Shown piece by piece: positions 1 to 6,966 of a DNA stretch of 15,237 bases. Origin of the DNA: Chloroflexota bacterium (GTDB lineage: Bacteria > Chloroflexota > Limnocylindria > QHBO01); the NCBI GenBank assembly GCA_019348395.1, contig JAHWJN010000016.1, positions 1 through 15,237 on the forward strand, given 5' to 3'. The translations under genes were made by a program, and so were the position numbers. The number at the start of each line of letters is the position of its first letter. The first letter of the stretch is position 1. A model generated the notes under the pieces. The model was not told where the DNA came from. It made no database searches and was given only the letters and a program-made list of their open reading frames with translations.

Positions 1-137
1 AACACTTCCAGCCGGCGGAGATCCTCGACGGTGCGCTCGACCCGCTGGACACGGTGATCCTCGGCGTCGCGTTCGTGGTACCGATCGTCTACGCCCTCGT
101 CGTGTTCCCGCGGCGCGACCTGGCCGCCCCGGCCTAG
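1..137 (+). CDS. C-terminal end of a membrane protein (possibly ABC-2 type permease), partial
   Basis: Only the last 44 codons are in the window; the first complete codon starts at base 3 and TAG is at 135-137. The visible peptide has a short amphipathic stretch (HFQPAEILDGALDPLDT) followed by one strongly hydrophobic helix of about 20 residues. It ends in a positively charged cytoplasmic-type tail (FPRRDLAAPA). A last transmembrane helix followed by an RRD tail is common at the C-terminus of ABC-2 type permease subunits, so this is my best guess, but the fragment is too short to assign a family. Its stop codon overlaps the stop of the convergent cyclase gene inside one CTAG. Confidence 0.6.
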   Translation, partial: HFQPAEILDGALDPLDTVILGVAFVVPIVYALVVFPRRDLAAPA

Positions 138-2779
138 TCGACGCGCTCGTCCGCCGGGACGCTGCGAGCCAGGGCGATCGCCTCGTCGCGATCCATTGCC
201 CGACCGGCTTCATGCGCGGCGGCGAGCTCGGTGTCCGCGAGGAGGCGCTCCGGGAAGAAGTCCGACCACTCCCGGTTCAGTCGGCCGAGGTCCGAGCCAC
301 CGGAGCGCTGAATGGCGGCGGCCGCTCCGGCGAGACGCATGGCGACCTCCCTTTGACCCTGGCGATAGGCGCTCGCGGCGAACCCGTCGAAGGCCAGCGA
401 AAACCCCGAGGCGTCATCGGTCTCCTCGAAGTAGTCGAGGGCACGCCGCATCCAGGCCGCGGCGGCCCGTGCATTGCCCGCGAGGTTCTCGTTCGTCCCG
501 AGCATGTACTCCGTCCATGCGGTCATGAACCGATCCCCGACCTCCGCGAAGATCTCCAGGCATTGACGGCCGATGTCTCTTGCGGCCTCGGCCTCTCCGC
601 CGATGATGTAGGCGTCCATCGAGGCCCACAGCACGCGGCCCTCGCCATGCCGATCGCCCAGCGCGCGGTACTTCTCCAGTGCCTCGTCGATGTACCTGCG
701 GCTGCGGGGATCGACCTGCTTGCCGACGTTGTCAAGGTCGATGACGTACGAGGAGGCGACGTTGTAGAGCGCGTTCGCGACCGCGGCGTCGTCGCCAACC
801 CGACGCTGCAGGTCGAGCGCGCGGAGGTAGTGCTCCCGGGCGTGCTCGAGGTCGCCCTGCCAGTAGAAGATGCCGCCGGCCGCCTCCTCCGCGCCGGCGA
901 GCAGTTCGGGATGCTCCGCGACGCCGGGCAGATCGAGAGTGCGGCGGGCCCGCTCGGCGGCCTCGGGCAGGTGGAACCGGATCTGCCAGTAGCGCCAGCA
1001 GGCCGGCAGGAAGCGCAGCGCCAACTGGACCTCGCCCGCTTCCTGGCACCAGCTGATCGCGGCCCGCAGGTTGTCGTGCTCCCGGTCGAGCCGCTCCAGC
1101 ACCGCGCGGGCATCGGGGTCGAAGACGCGCTCGGCCAGTTCCTCGGCCACGGAGAGAAAGTGGGTCGCGTGGGCGCGTCGAACGTCCTCAGCGTCGTTCC
1201 GCTCCACGAGTTGCTCCTCGGCGTACTCGCGGATCGTCTCGAGCATGGAGAACCGAACGACCCCGCCCGGCAGCTCCTCCTGGCGGAGCAGGCTCTTGTC
1301 GACGAGCGACGCCACCGCCTCGAGGGGATCAAGGCGGTCGTCGCTCATGACGGCGCTGATGGCGTCGAGGTCCGCACCGCCGCGAAAGGCAGCGAACTCG
1401 GTGAAGAACGTCCGCTCCGGGGGGTCGAGCAGCTCGTAGCTCCAGCCGATGGCGCCCCGCAGGGACTGCTGGCGCTCCGGCCGGTCACGTCCGGTCCCCG
1501 TGCCGACGTCGAGCCGGTGCCCGAGCCGGTCCGCGATGGCCTGCGGCGAGAGGACGCGGATCCGCGCCGCGGCGAGCTCGAGCGCCAGCGGCAGACCGTC
1601 GAGCCGCCAGCAGATCTCCGCGATGGCCGCGGCATTCTCGTTGGTCACGCCGAAGTCCGGACGGACCGATCGAGCCCGAGCGACGAAGAGCTCCACCGCG
1701 GGGTAGTCGAGGATGCTCGCGTCCGGCGGCACGTCGCGCGGGTCGGGCATCAGCAGCGGTGGAACGGCGTATTCGACCTCGCCGTAGATGCGCATCGGGC
1801 TGCGGCTGGTCGCCAGGATGGCAGTGTCGGGGGCACGGCGCAGGAGCTCTGCGATGTCCGTCGCGACATCGATGACCTGCTCGAGGTTGTCGAGCACGAG
1901 CAGCACCCCCCGTCCCGCGAGATGCTCCGGGAGCCGCTCCAGCGGCCGGCGCCCCGGGTCGACGAGGCCGACGGCCTGCCCGATGGTCGGCAGCACCAGC
2001 TCCACCTCCCGGATCTCCGCCAGCGCCACGAAGTACACGCCGCCCGGATGGCGCGGACCGGATTCCTCCGCCACTCGCACGCTGAGGCGCGTCTTGCCGG
2101 TCCCTCCCGGCCCGGTCAGCGTGACGAGCCGGTTCGCTGCGAGGAGCTGCTGCACGCGCTCGACGTCCTCGTCCCGCCCGATGAAGCTGGTGAGCTCGAC
2201 CGGCAGGTTGACGAGGGGCACGGCGAGCCCGCGTGGTGGCGGGAACGCGCGTTCTAGCCCCGGCGCCACGGCCATGAACAGGTGCTCGGGCTCAGGAAGG
2301 TCGCGGAGCCGGTGCTCACCGGCGTCGATGACCTCGACACCGTCCCGCAGCGAGGCGTGGACGAGGGACGCCGTCCCGGACGAGAGGAGCGTCTGGCCTC
2401 CATGTCCCGCGGCCATGATGCGCGCGGCCCGGTGCACGTCGAGGCCGACGTACGATCCGCCGGACACCGTGGCCTCACCAGTGTGCAGCCCGATGCGAAC
2501 GCGAATCGGCGACTCCTCCGGCCAGGGCTCCTCGACAAGGGCGCGCTGGGCGTCGACGGCCGCCGCCAGCGCCCGGGTGGCGCTGGGAAACACCGCGAAA
2601 AAGGAGTCACCCTCGGTTCCGAGCTCGACTCCGCCGTGTCGGGTCAGCGCTGCCCGGATCAGCTCCTCGTGCCGAGCCAGGAGCTCCGGCCAGCGCGCGC
2701 CGCATGACTGGAGCAGGCGGGTCGAGCCCTCGATGTCGCTGAAGAAGAAGGTGACCGTTCCGGTCGGAAGCTCGGACAT
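134..2779 (-). CDS. Class III adenylate/guanylate cyclase-domain protein with NB-ARC/AfsR-type ATPase and TPR-like tail
   Basis: An 881-residue cytoplasmic signalling protein. Residues 8-170 form a class III nucleotidyl cyclase domain: FFFSDIEGST (11-20) carries the first metal Asp (D15), GTEGDSFFAVF carries the second (D58), and GLDVHRAARI (112-121) matches the substrate-binding region. The position that usually holds the adenine-selecting Lys is Gly54, and the usual VN pair is VH (115-116), so catalysis is plausible but not certain. An NB-ARC/AfsR-like ATPase follows, with Walker A GPGGTGKT (223-230), Walker B LLVLDN ending near D297, and an ATSRS motif (323-327). The rest, from about 500 on, is helical and TPR-like. 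No LuxR or SARP DNA-binding domain is present, so this is not itself a classical transcription factor. I chose the ATG at 2779 because MSELPTGTVTFFFSD is the conserved beginning of the cyclase fold; a start 44 codons upstream would add only low-complexity Arg-rich sequence and would run through the EamA start region. The ligand is unknown. Confidence 0.88.
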   Translation of the reverse strand: MSELPTGTVTFFFSDIEGSTRLLQSCGARWPELLARHEELIRAALTRHGGVELGTEGDSFFAVFPSATRALAAAVDAQRALVEEPWPEESPIRVRIGLHTGEATVSGGSYVGLDVHRAARIMAAGHGGQTLLSSGTASLVHASLRDGVEVIDAGEHRLRDLPEPEHLFMAVAPGLERAFPPPRGLAVPLVNLPVELTSFIGRDEDVERVQQLLAANRLVTLTGPGGTGKTRLSVRVAEESGPRHPGGVYFVALAEIREVELVLPTIGQAVGLVDPGRRPLERLPEHLAGRGVLLVLDNLEQVIDVATDIAELLRRAPDTAILATSRSPMRIYGEVEYAVPPLLMPDPRDVPPDASILDYPAVELFVARARSVRPDFGVTNENAAAIAEICWRLDGLPLALELAAARIRVLSPQAIADRLGHRLDVGTGTGRDRPERQQSLRGAIGWSYELLDPPERTFFTEFAAFRGGADLDAISAVMSDDRLDPLEAVASLVDKSLLRQEELPGGVVRFSMLETIREYAEEQLVERNDAEDVRRAHATHFLSVAEELAERVFDPDARAVLERLDREHDNLRAAISWCQEAGEVQLALRFLPACWRYWQIRFHLPEAAERARRTLDLPGVAEHPELLAGAEEAAGGIFYWQGDLEHAREHYLRALDLQRRVGDDAAVANALYNVASSYVIDLDNVGKQVDPRSRRYIDEALEKYRALGDRHGEGRVLWASMDAYIIGGEAEAARDIGRQCLEIFAEVGDRFMTAWTEYMLGTNENLAGNARAAAAWMRRALDYFEETDDASGFSLAFDGFAASAYRQGQREVAMRLAGAAAAIQRSGGSDLGRLNREWSDFFPERLLADTELAAAHEAGRAMDRDEAIALARSVPADERVD

Positions 2780-2788
2780 CCGCGGCCG

Positions 2789-2794
2789 AGTGTG
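2789..2794 (-). promoter_or_regulatory. Possible -10 box (CACACT) for the cyclase-domain gene
   Basis: On the minus strand CACACT lies 9 nt before the ATG at 2779, a spacing similar to the other -10 boxes in this window. It deviates from TAnnnT at its first base and I see no clear -35, so this is a weak call. Confidence 0.25.
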
Positions 2795-2834
2795 CGACCG
2801 ATCGGCGGTCGGGCGCAAGGCCCGGAGCGTCCGG

Positions 2835-2840
2835 TAGGCT
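2835..2840 (+). promoter_or_regulatory. -10 box (TAGGCT) of a leaderless-type promoter for the EamA transporter
   Basis: TAGGCT is followed by exactly 6 nt and then the GTG start at 2847, so transcription would begin at or next to the start codon. There is no Shine-Dalgarno sequence. The same box-to-start spacing recurs before three other genes here (6814, 11089, 11847). Confidence 0.55.
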
Positions 2841-2846
2841 GCCGGC

Positions 2847-3770
2847 GTGCACCCCCTCGTCCGGCTCCTGACCGAGCGGCCGGTCCTCACCGCGCTGCTC
2901 GGCGCGCTCACGATCGCGTTCTCGGCGATCTTCGTCCGCCTCGCCGACGTCTCTCCGTCGACGGCGGCGATCTTCCGGTGCGTCTACGCCCTGCCGCCGC
3001 TGGCCGTGCTTGCATGGATGGAGCAGCGCCGCTACGGGCCCCGCGCCGCGGGCCAGGCCCGACTGGCGTGGATCGCGGGCGCGTTCTTCGCCGCGGACCT
3101 CATCCTGTGGCATCACGCCATCGGGCACGTCGGCGCGGGCCTGGCCACCGTGCTGGGCAACACGCAGGTGGTGATCGTGCCGATCGCAGCCTGGATGCTG
3201 CTCGGCGAGCGGCCCGGGAGCCGGGTGGCGGCGGCGGTGCCCCTCGTGCTGATCGGGGTCGTCCTCATCTCCGGGGTCATCGGCGGCGAGGCCTACGGCG
3301 ACGATCCGCTGCTGGGGGTGATGTTCGGAATCGGCACCGGGGTGGCCTACGCCGGCTTCCTGCTCGTCCAACGCCGGGCCAACGCTGACCATCGGCGCCC
3401 CGCCGGTCCGCTCTTCGACGCGACGATGTCCGCCGCGGTCGTATCCCTGCTCATCGGCCTGCCGCTCGGCGAGGTCGACCTGGTGCCGAGCTGGCCGGCC
3501 CACGGATGGCTGGCGCTGCTCGCGATCAGCGTCCAGGTCGTGGGCTGGATGCTCATCAGCGTCGGGCTACCACGCCTGCCGGCGGCGATCACCTCGGTGG
3601 TGCTGACCGTGCAGCCGGTGGGGTCGGTCCTGCTCGGCATCTGGCTGCTGGCCGAGGCGCCCTCGGCATTCCAGCTCATCGGCGTCGTGTTCATCGTGGC
3701 CGGACTGTTGATCACCACCCTGCGCGTGCGCCCTCGCCGCTGGCGCCGCCCTCACCCCGGCGTCGGGTAG
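2847..3770 (+). CDS. DMT-superfamily transporter, EamA family
   Basis: A 307-residue polytopic inner-membrane protein of the drug/metabolite transporter superfamily. About ten hydrophobic helices are arranged as two EamA repeats. The first repeat starts with the typical ALTIAFSAIFVRLADVSPST segment, and each half ends in a conserved xLGE/LAEAPS-type loop (MLLGERPG near 115-122; LLAEAPSAFQ near 267-276). The tail is basic (RVRPRRWRRPHPG), consistent with a cytoplasmic C-terminus. The substrate cannot be read from sequence; family members export amino acids, nucleosides or drugs. The start is GTG at 2847, supported by a -10 box at leaderless spacing and by the position of helix 1. It is divergent from the cyclase gene (67 bp between starts), and its last 19 bases overlap the 3' end of the histidine kinase gene on the other strand. 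Confidence 0.88.
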   Translation: MHPLVRLLTERPVLTALLGALTIAFSAIFVRLADVSPSTAAIFRCVYALPPLAVLAWMEQRRYGPRAAGQARLAWIAGAFFAADLILWHHAIGHVGAGLATVLGNTQVVIVPIAAWMLLGERPGSRVAAAVPLVLIGVVLISGVIGGEAYGDDPLLGVMFGIGTGVAYAGFLLVQRRANADHRRPAGPLFDATMSAAVVSLLIGLPLGEVDLVPSWPAHGWLALLAISVQVVGWMLISVGLPRLPAAITSVVLTVQPVGSVLLGIWLLAEAPSAFQLIGVVFIVAGLLITTLRVRPRRWRRPHPGVG

Positions 3771-5125
3771 TCCGCCGGCGGCGGGCTGGGCGGCAGGGTG
3801 ACCACGAAGCAGGTCCCCGACGACGAACTCTCGACGTCCACCCGGCCACCGTGGCGAGCCACGACGTTGTGCGTGATGTGCAGCCCGAGACCGGTTCCCT
3901 TGCCGGGTGGCTTGGTGGTGTAGAACGGCTCGAACAGGCGGGGCCGGACCGCGTCGGGGATGCCGGGGCCGCTGTCGCAGATGGCGACGACCACCCCTTC
4001 CCCCCCAGGGTCCGGCGAGGCACGGATGGTCAGCGTCCCGCGACCCTCCATGGCGTCGATCGCGTTGTCGACGAGATTCGTCCAGACCTGGTTCAGCTCC
4101 GACCCGTAGGCCTCGATCTGCGGGACGTCCGGGGCAAACTCGGTGCGCGCTTCGATTCCGTCGCGAAGCCGATGGCGGAGGATGACCAGCGTCTGCTCCA
4201 AACCGGTGCGCACGTCCAGGCGCTGGACCGGCGCCTGGTCGAGGTACGCGTATCCCTTCACGGCGCCGACAATCTCGCTGATTCGCCCGATGGCCATGTC
4301 GAGCTCGCCGAGCAGCGCATGGACCGATGCGTCGGCCGCAAGCCAGGGCAGCACGTCGCGCGGCTGGTCGGAGAGCGACTCGGCCGTCCACCCGGCGGCG
4401 GCGAGCGCGGCCGCCATCTCGGAGTCCACGCCGAGCCCGATGATTGACTCGATGCGATCAGATCGCTCGATCGCAGAGGCAGGCGGAGCTCCCTCCGGCG
4501 GGCGGGGCGGCGGTGTCGGGCGCGGCAGCCGCTCGGCGTCGCGAATCGCCTCGCCGAGGCCCTCGATGGATCGTTTGGCCGCGGCGGCGGGATTGTTGAG
4601 CTCGTGCGCCAGGCCGGCGGCCAGGGTGCCGAGACCGGCGAGCTTCTCGCGCTCGCGAAGTGTCAGCTCGATGGTTCGGAGGCGCGCCACCGCGGTGCGG
4701 ATGACGGCGAGCGCGACATCCGGCCCCGACGCGAGAAACTCGCGCACCGCCGCCACCGGGATGCACAGGATTTCGGCCGGCGTGACCGCGTGGACCGATG
4801 CGACCCGGCGACCGCCCTCGAGCGCGGCGATCTCACCCTGCAGCGCCCCCGGGCCGACGCGCGCCAGCGGAACGCGGCTCCGCCCCGACTGTTTCGTCAC
4901 CTCGAGCTCTCCGTCGAGGATGACGTACAGCGCGTCTGCCTCGTCTCCCTCGCGGATGAGGTAGCTCCCCGGTTCCAGGTCGGCGATCTCCCCCATGTCC
5001 ACCAGGCGCAGCAGCTGATCCTCGTCGAGCCCGCCGAAGAGCGGCGTGTCGCGCAGCCGCGCCGCGACCGCCGCCGGGTCCAGGTGCCGGTGCTCCCCCT
5101 GCTGGCTTCCGGTGGCGTCGTTCAC
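3752..5125 (-). CDS. Sensor histidine kinase with N-terminal cyclic-nucleotide-binding-type domain
   Basis: A 457-residue protein without membrane helices. Residues about 27-150 form a CRP/cNMP-binding beta-roll: LFGGLDEDQL at its start, PGSYLIREGDEADALYVILDGELEV, then a phosphate-binding-cassette-like segment PGALQGEIAALEGGRRVAS. A HisKA helix follows, with GLAHELNNPAAAAKR and the probable phospho-acceptor H174. After a Pro-rich linker and a helical region comes the HATPase_c domain: N box NQVWTNLVDNAIDAM, G1 DSGPGIP, F box FEPFYTTKPPGKGTGLGL. The GTG start (5125-5123) overlaps the TGA of the upstream receiver/flavoprotein gene (5124-5122) as GTGA, which implies translational coupling. No Shine-Dalgarno is visible. 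By context it phosphorylates the receiver domain of its operon partner. The ligand of the beta-roll (cAMP, cGMP or other) is unknown. A longer reading to 5446 is possible only through the overlapping gene and is rejected. Confidence 0.9.
   Translation of the reverse strand: MNDATGSQQGEHRHLDPAAVAARLRDTPLFGGLDEDQLLRLVDMGEIADLEPGSYLIREGDEADALYVILDGELEVTKQSGRSRVPLARVGPGALQGEIAALEGGRRVASVHAVTPAEILCIPVAAVREFLASGPDVALAVIRTAVARLRTIELTLREREKLAGLGTLAAGLAHELNNPAAAAKRSIEGLGEAIRDAERLPRPTPPPRPPEGAPPASAIERSDRIESIIGLGVDSEMAAALAAAGWTAESLSDQPRDVLPWLAADASVHALLGELDMAIGRISEIVGAVKGYAYLDQAPVQRLDVRTGLEQTLVILRHRLRDGIEARTEFAPDVPQIEAYGSELNQVWTNLVDNAIDAMEGRGTLTIRASPDPGGEGVVVAICDSGPGIPDAVRPRLFEPFYTTKPPGKGTGLGLHITHNVVARHGGRVDVESSSSGTCFVVTLPPSPPPADYPTPG
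3757..3778. terminator. Weak hairpin in the convergent EamA / histidine kinase 3' overlap
   Basis: CCGGCG (3757-3762) pairs with CGCCGG (3773-3778) across a 10-nt loop containing the EamA stop codon. There is no T-tract on either strand. It could help terminate transcription from both directions, but in GC-rich DNA a 6-bp stem is weak evidence. Confidence 0.25.
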
Positions 5126-6774
5126 AGGTCGGCCAGGTATTGGTGGACGAACTGAACGGCCATGGCGCCCTCGCCCACGGCGCTGGCGATGCGCTTCACC
5201 GAACGTTGGCGCACGTCCCCGGCGGCGAGGACACCGGGCACCGACGACTCGAGCAGGAAGGGCGGCCGGTCGAGCGGCCACCCGCGCCCGGACACCGCGT
5301 CGGGACCGGTGAGGATGAAGCCTCGCTCGTCCCGAGCGATGATCCCCTCGAGCCAGCCGGTCCGCGGCTGCTGGCCGATGAAGACGAAGACGGCCGCGAG
5401 CTCGACCGGCCGCTCGGTTCCGTCCGAAACGGTGAACGTGGCGCACTCGAGATGGTCGGTTCCGGAGAACGCCGTCGCCTCAACACGGGTGTGGAGGGTC
5501 ACGTTCTCGAACGCGTCGATCTGCTTCACGAGGTAATCGCTCATGGAGCTGGCGATCGAGTCGCCGCGCACGAAGAGATGCACGCGGGAGGCGAACCGGG
5601 CGAGGTGGACCACCGCCTGGCCGGCCGAATTGCCCGCGCCGATGACTCCGACCACCGCATCGCGGTACAGCAGCGCCTCCGTGGTGGCCGCGCCGTAGTA
5701 CACGCCGCGTCCCGCCAGCTCGGCGGCGCCCGGGATCTCGAGCTGGCGGTACGCCACGCCGGTGGCGATGATCACGGCCTGGCAGGAGATCTCGGCCCCG
5801 TCCTCGAGGACGACGATGCGGTACGGGTCCTCGCGTCGCAGCGTGGCGACGTCCACGGAGGAGAGGATCTCCGTCCCCAGGCGGCGAGCCTGGGCGAGCG
5901 CGCGGCGGGCGAGATCGCTGCCCGACAGGCCGGAGGGAAACCCGAGGTAGTTCTCGATCCGGCTGGTCGTTCCGGCCTGACCACCCGGCGCTTCCCGCTC
6001 GACGAGCAGCGTCTTCAGTCCCTCGCTGGAGCCGTAGACGGCGGCCGCCAGCCCTGCAGGCCCTGCCCCGACGATGACGAGGTCGTAGAACGGCAGCGCC
6101 GCGTGCGTCGAGAGGCCGATGGCGTCGGCGAGGTCCCGGTTGGACGGATCGGTCAGGGCGCGTCCGTCGGCGAAGAGCACGACCGGGCGGGCCGCATCGA
6201 CCGGCTCGGACAGCGAGCCGGCCAGCCGCCGGCCGGCCTCGTCGCCGGTGGGGTCGAACCAGGCATACGGCACCTGGTTGCGCGTGAGGAAGTCGCGAAT
6301 GGCGTGGCCGCGTGGTGCCCACCTGCCACTGAGCAGGCGCAGACCCTCGAACGGGGGGCGGAAGCTGGCGGTCCAGTCGGCGAGCAGGTCGTCGAGAACC
6401 GGGTAGAGGCGCTCCTGCGGTGGGTCCCACGGCTTGAGGATGTACTGGTCCAGCCCGATCTCGTTGATCGCGGCGATGGCCACCTCCGTATCGGCATAGG
6501 CGGTGAGCAGCACCCGCTTGGCATCGGGCTGGAGGGACCGGGACTCGCGCAGCAGCTCGATACCGGTCATGACTGGCATGCGCTGGTCGACCACGAACAG
6601 GGCGACCGCGTCACCGCGGCGGGTGAGCTCGCGCACCACCTCGAGCGCCTCCGCGCCGGAGGCGGCGGCAAGGATGCGGTACTCCTTCCCGTACCGACTG
6701 CGCAGGTCACGCTCGATCGAGCGCAGAACCGGCTCGTCGTCGTCGACCGTCAGGATGCTCGGCCTGGTCGCCAT
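5122..6774 (-). CDS. Response-regulator receiver fused to thioredoxin-reductase-like flavoprotein (CxxC absent)
   Basis: 550 residues. The REC domain covers 1-125, with acidic pocket D11-D13, phospho-acceptor D63 (LFVVDQRMP), T91 and K114 (LKPWD), so it should be phosphorylatable. Residues about 145-222 resemble a glutaredoxin/thioredoxin-like fold (AIRDFLTRNQVPYAWFDPTG ... DGRALTDPS) but hold no cysteine. From about 230 there is a TrxB-like two-dinucleotide-binding flavoprotein: FAD motif VGAGPAGLAAAV (235-246), GGQ near 264-266, pyridine nucleotide motif GAGNSAGQAV (379-388), and C-terminal AAGDVRQRSVKRIASAVGEG. Where TrxB has CATC, this protein reads GAAT (361-364), and only two scattered cysteines exist in the whole chain. 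It therefore probably does not reduce thioredoxin by the classical route. I prefer the ATG at 6774 because the TACACT -10 box (6788-6783) would start transcription near 6776, just past the other in-frame ATG at 6780. The kinase gene follows with a 4-bp overlap. Annotations of fused response regulator/thioredoxin-disulfide reductase exist; the function is poorly defined. Confidence 0.9.
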   Translation of the reverse strand: MATRPSILTVDDDEPVLRSIERDLRSRYGKEYRILAAASGAEALEVVRELTRRGDAVALFVVDQRMPVMTGIELLRESRSLQPDAKRVLLTAYADTEVAIAAINEIGLDQYILKPWDPPQERLYPVLDDLLADWTASFRPPFEGLRLLSGRWAPRGHAIRDFLTRNQVPYAWFDPTGDEAGRRLAGSLSEPVDAARPVVLFADGRALTDPSNRDLADAIGLSTHAALPFYDLVIVGAGPAGLAAAVYGSSEGLKTLLVEREAPGGQAGTTSRIENYLGFPSGLSGSDLARRALAQARRLGTEILSSVDVATLRREDPYRIVVLEDGAEISCQAVIIATGVAYRQLEIPGAAELAGRGVYYGAATTEALLYRDAVVGVIGAGNSAGQAVVHLARFASRVHLFVRGDSIASSMSDYLVKQIDAFENVTLHTRVEATAFSGTDHLECATFTVSDGTERPVELAAVFVFIGQQPRTGWLEGIIARDERGFILTGPDAVSGRGWPLDRPPFLLESSVPGVLAAGDVRQRSVKRIASAVGEGAMAVQFVHQYLADL

Positions 6775-6779
6775 GGCCA

Positions 6780-6807
6780 TTGAGTGTACGCCGCGGTGCG
6801 CTACGCT
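6780..6807 (+). promoter_or_regulatory. Promoter (TTGAGT - 16 nt - TACGCT) of the small membrane protein / hutI unit
   Basis: A -35-like TTGAGT at 6780-6785 and a -10 TACGCT at 6802-6807 are separated by 16 nt. Exactly 6 nt then precede the ATG at 6814, so the mRNA should be leaderless. The -35 lies on top of the divergent -10 box, so the two promoters probably compete. Confidence 0.5.
6783..6788 (-). promoter_or_regulatory. -10 box (TACACT) for the receiver/flavoprotein-kinase operon
   Basis: On the minus strand TACACT is followed by 8 nt and the ATG at 6774, giving a near-leaderless start. The box overlaps the -35 element of the opposite promoter (6780-6785). Confidence 0.5.
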
Positions 6808-6813
6808 CCGGCC

Positions 6814-6960
6814 ATGCTGTGGACGATCGTCGGCATCCTCCTGGCGCTGTGGCTGCTGGGCTTCGTGCTCCGGGCCTTCGGCGGGCTGATTCACCTGCTG
6901 CTCATCGTGGCGCTGCTCATCGTCATCTACCGCCTCCTCACGAACCGCCGCGTCTTCTAG
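6814..6960 (+). CDS. Small lmo0937-family membrane protein (48 aa)
   Basis: A 48-residue ORF: MLWTIVGILLALWLLGFVLR, then AFGGLIHLLLIVALLIVIYR and a short basic tail ending NRRVF. The two hydrophobic helices separated by the GGLIHLLL motif match the pattern of the small lmo0937-family proteins as I remember them, which are typically about 50 residues. Function is unknown; these proteins are often stress-induced. The start is backed by a -35/-10 pair with a 6-nt spacing to the ATG. The stop lies 6 nt before hutI, so the two are probably co-transcribed. It runs divergently from the redox two-component operon, 39 bp start-to-start. Confidence 0.8.
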   Translation: MLWTIVGILLALWLLGFVLRAFGGLIHLLLIVALLIVIYRLLTNRRVF

Positions 6961-6966
6961 GGATCG

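Noticed and set aside
212..2257. Long plus-strand open frame opposite the cyclase-domain gene
   Set aside because: Its translation is Arg/Pro/Gly-rich with no recognisable domain, while the minus strand encodes clear cyclase and ATPase motifs. It is a GC-rich shadow.
5140..6783. Plus-strand open frame of about 547 codons opposite the receiver/flavoprotein gene
   Set aside because: Low-complexity composition without domains; the opposite strand has all REC and flavoprotein motifs.
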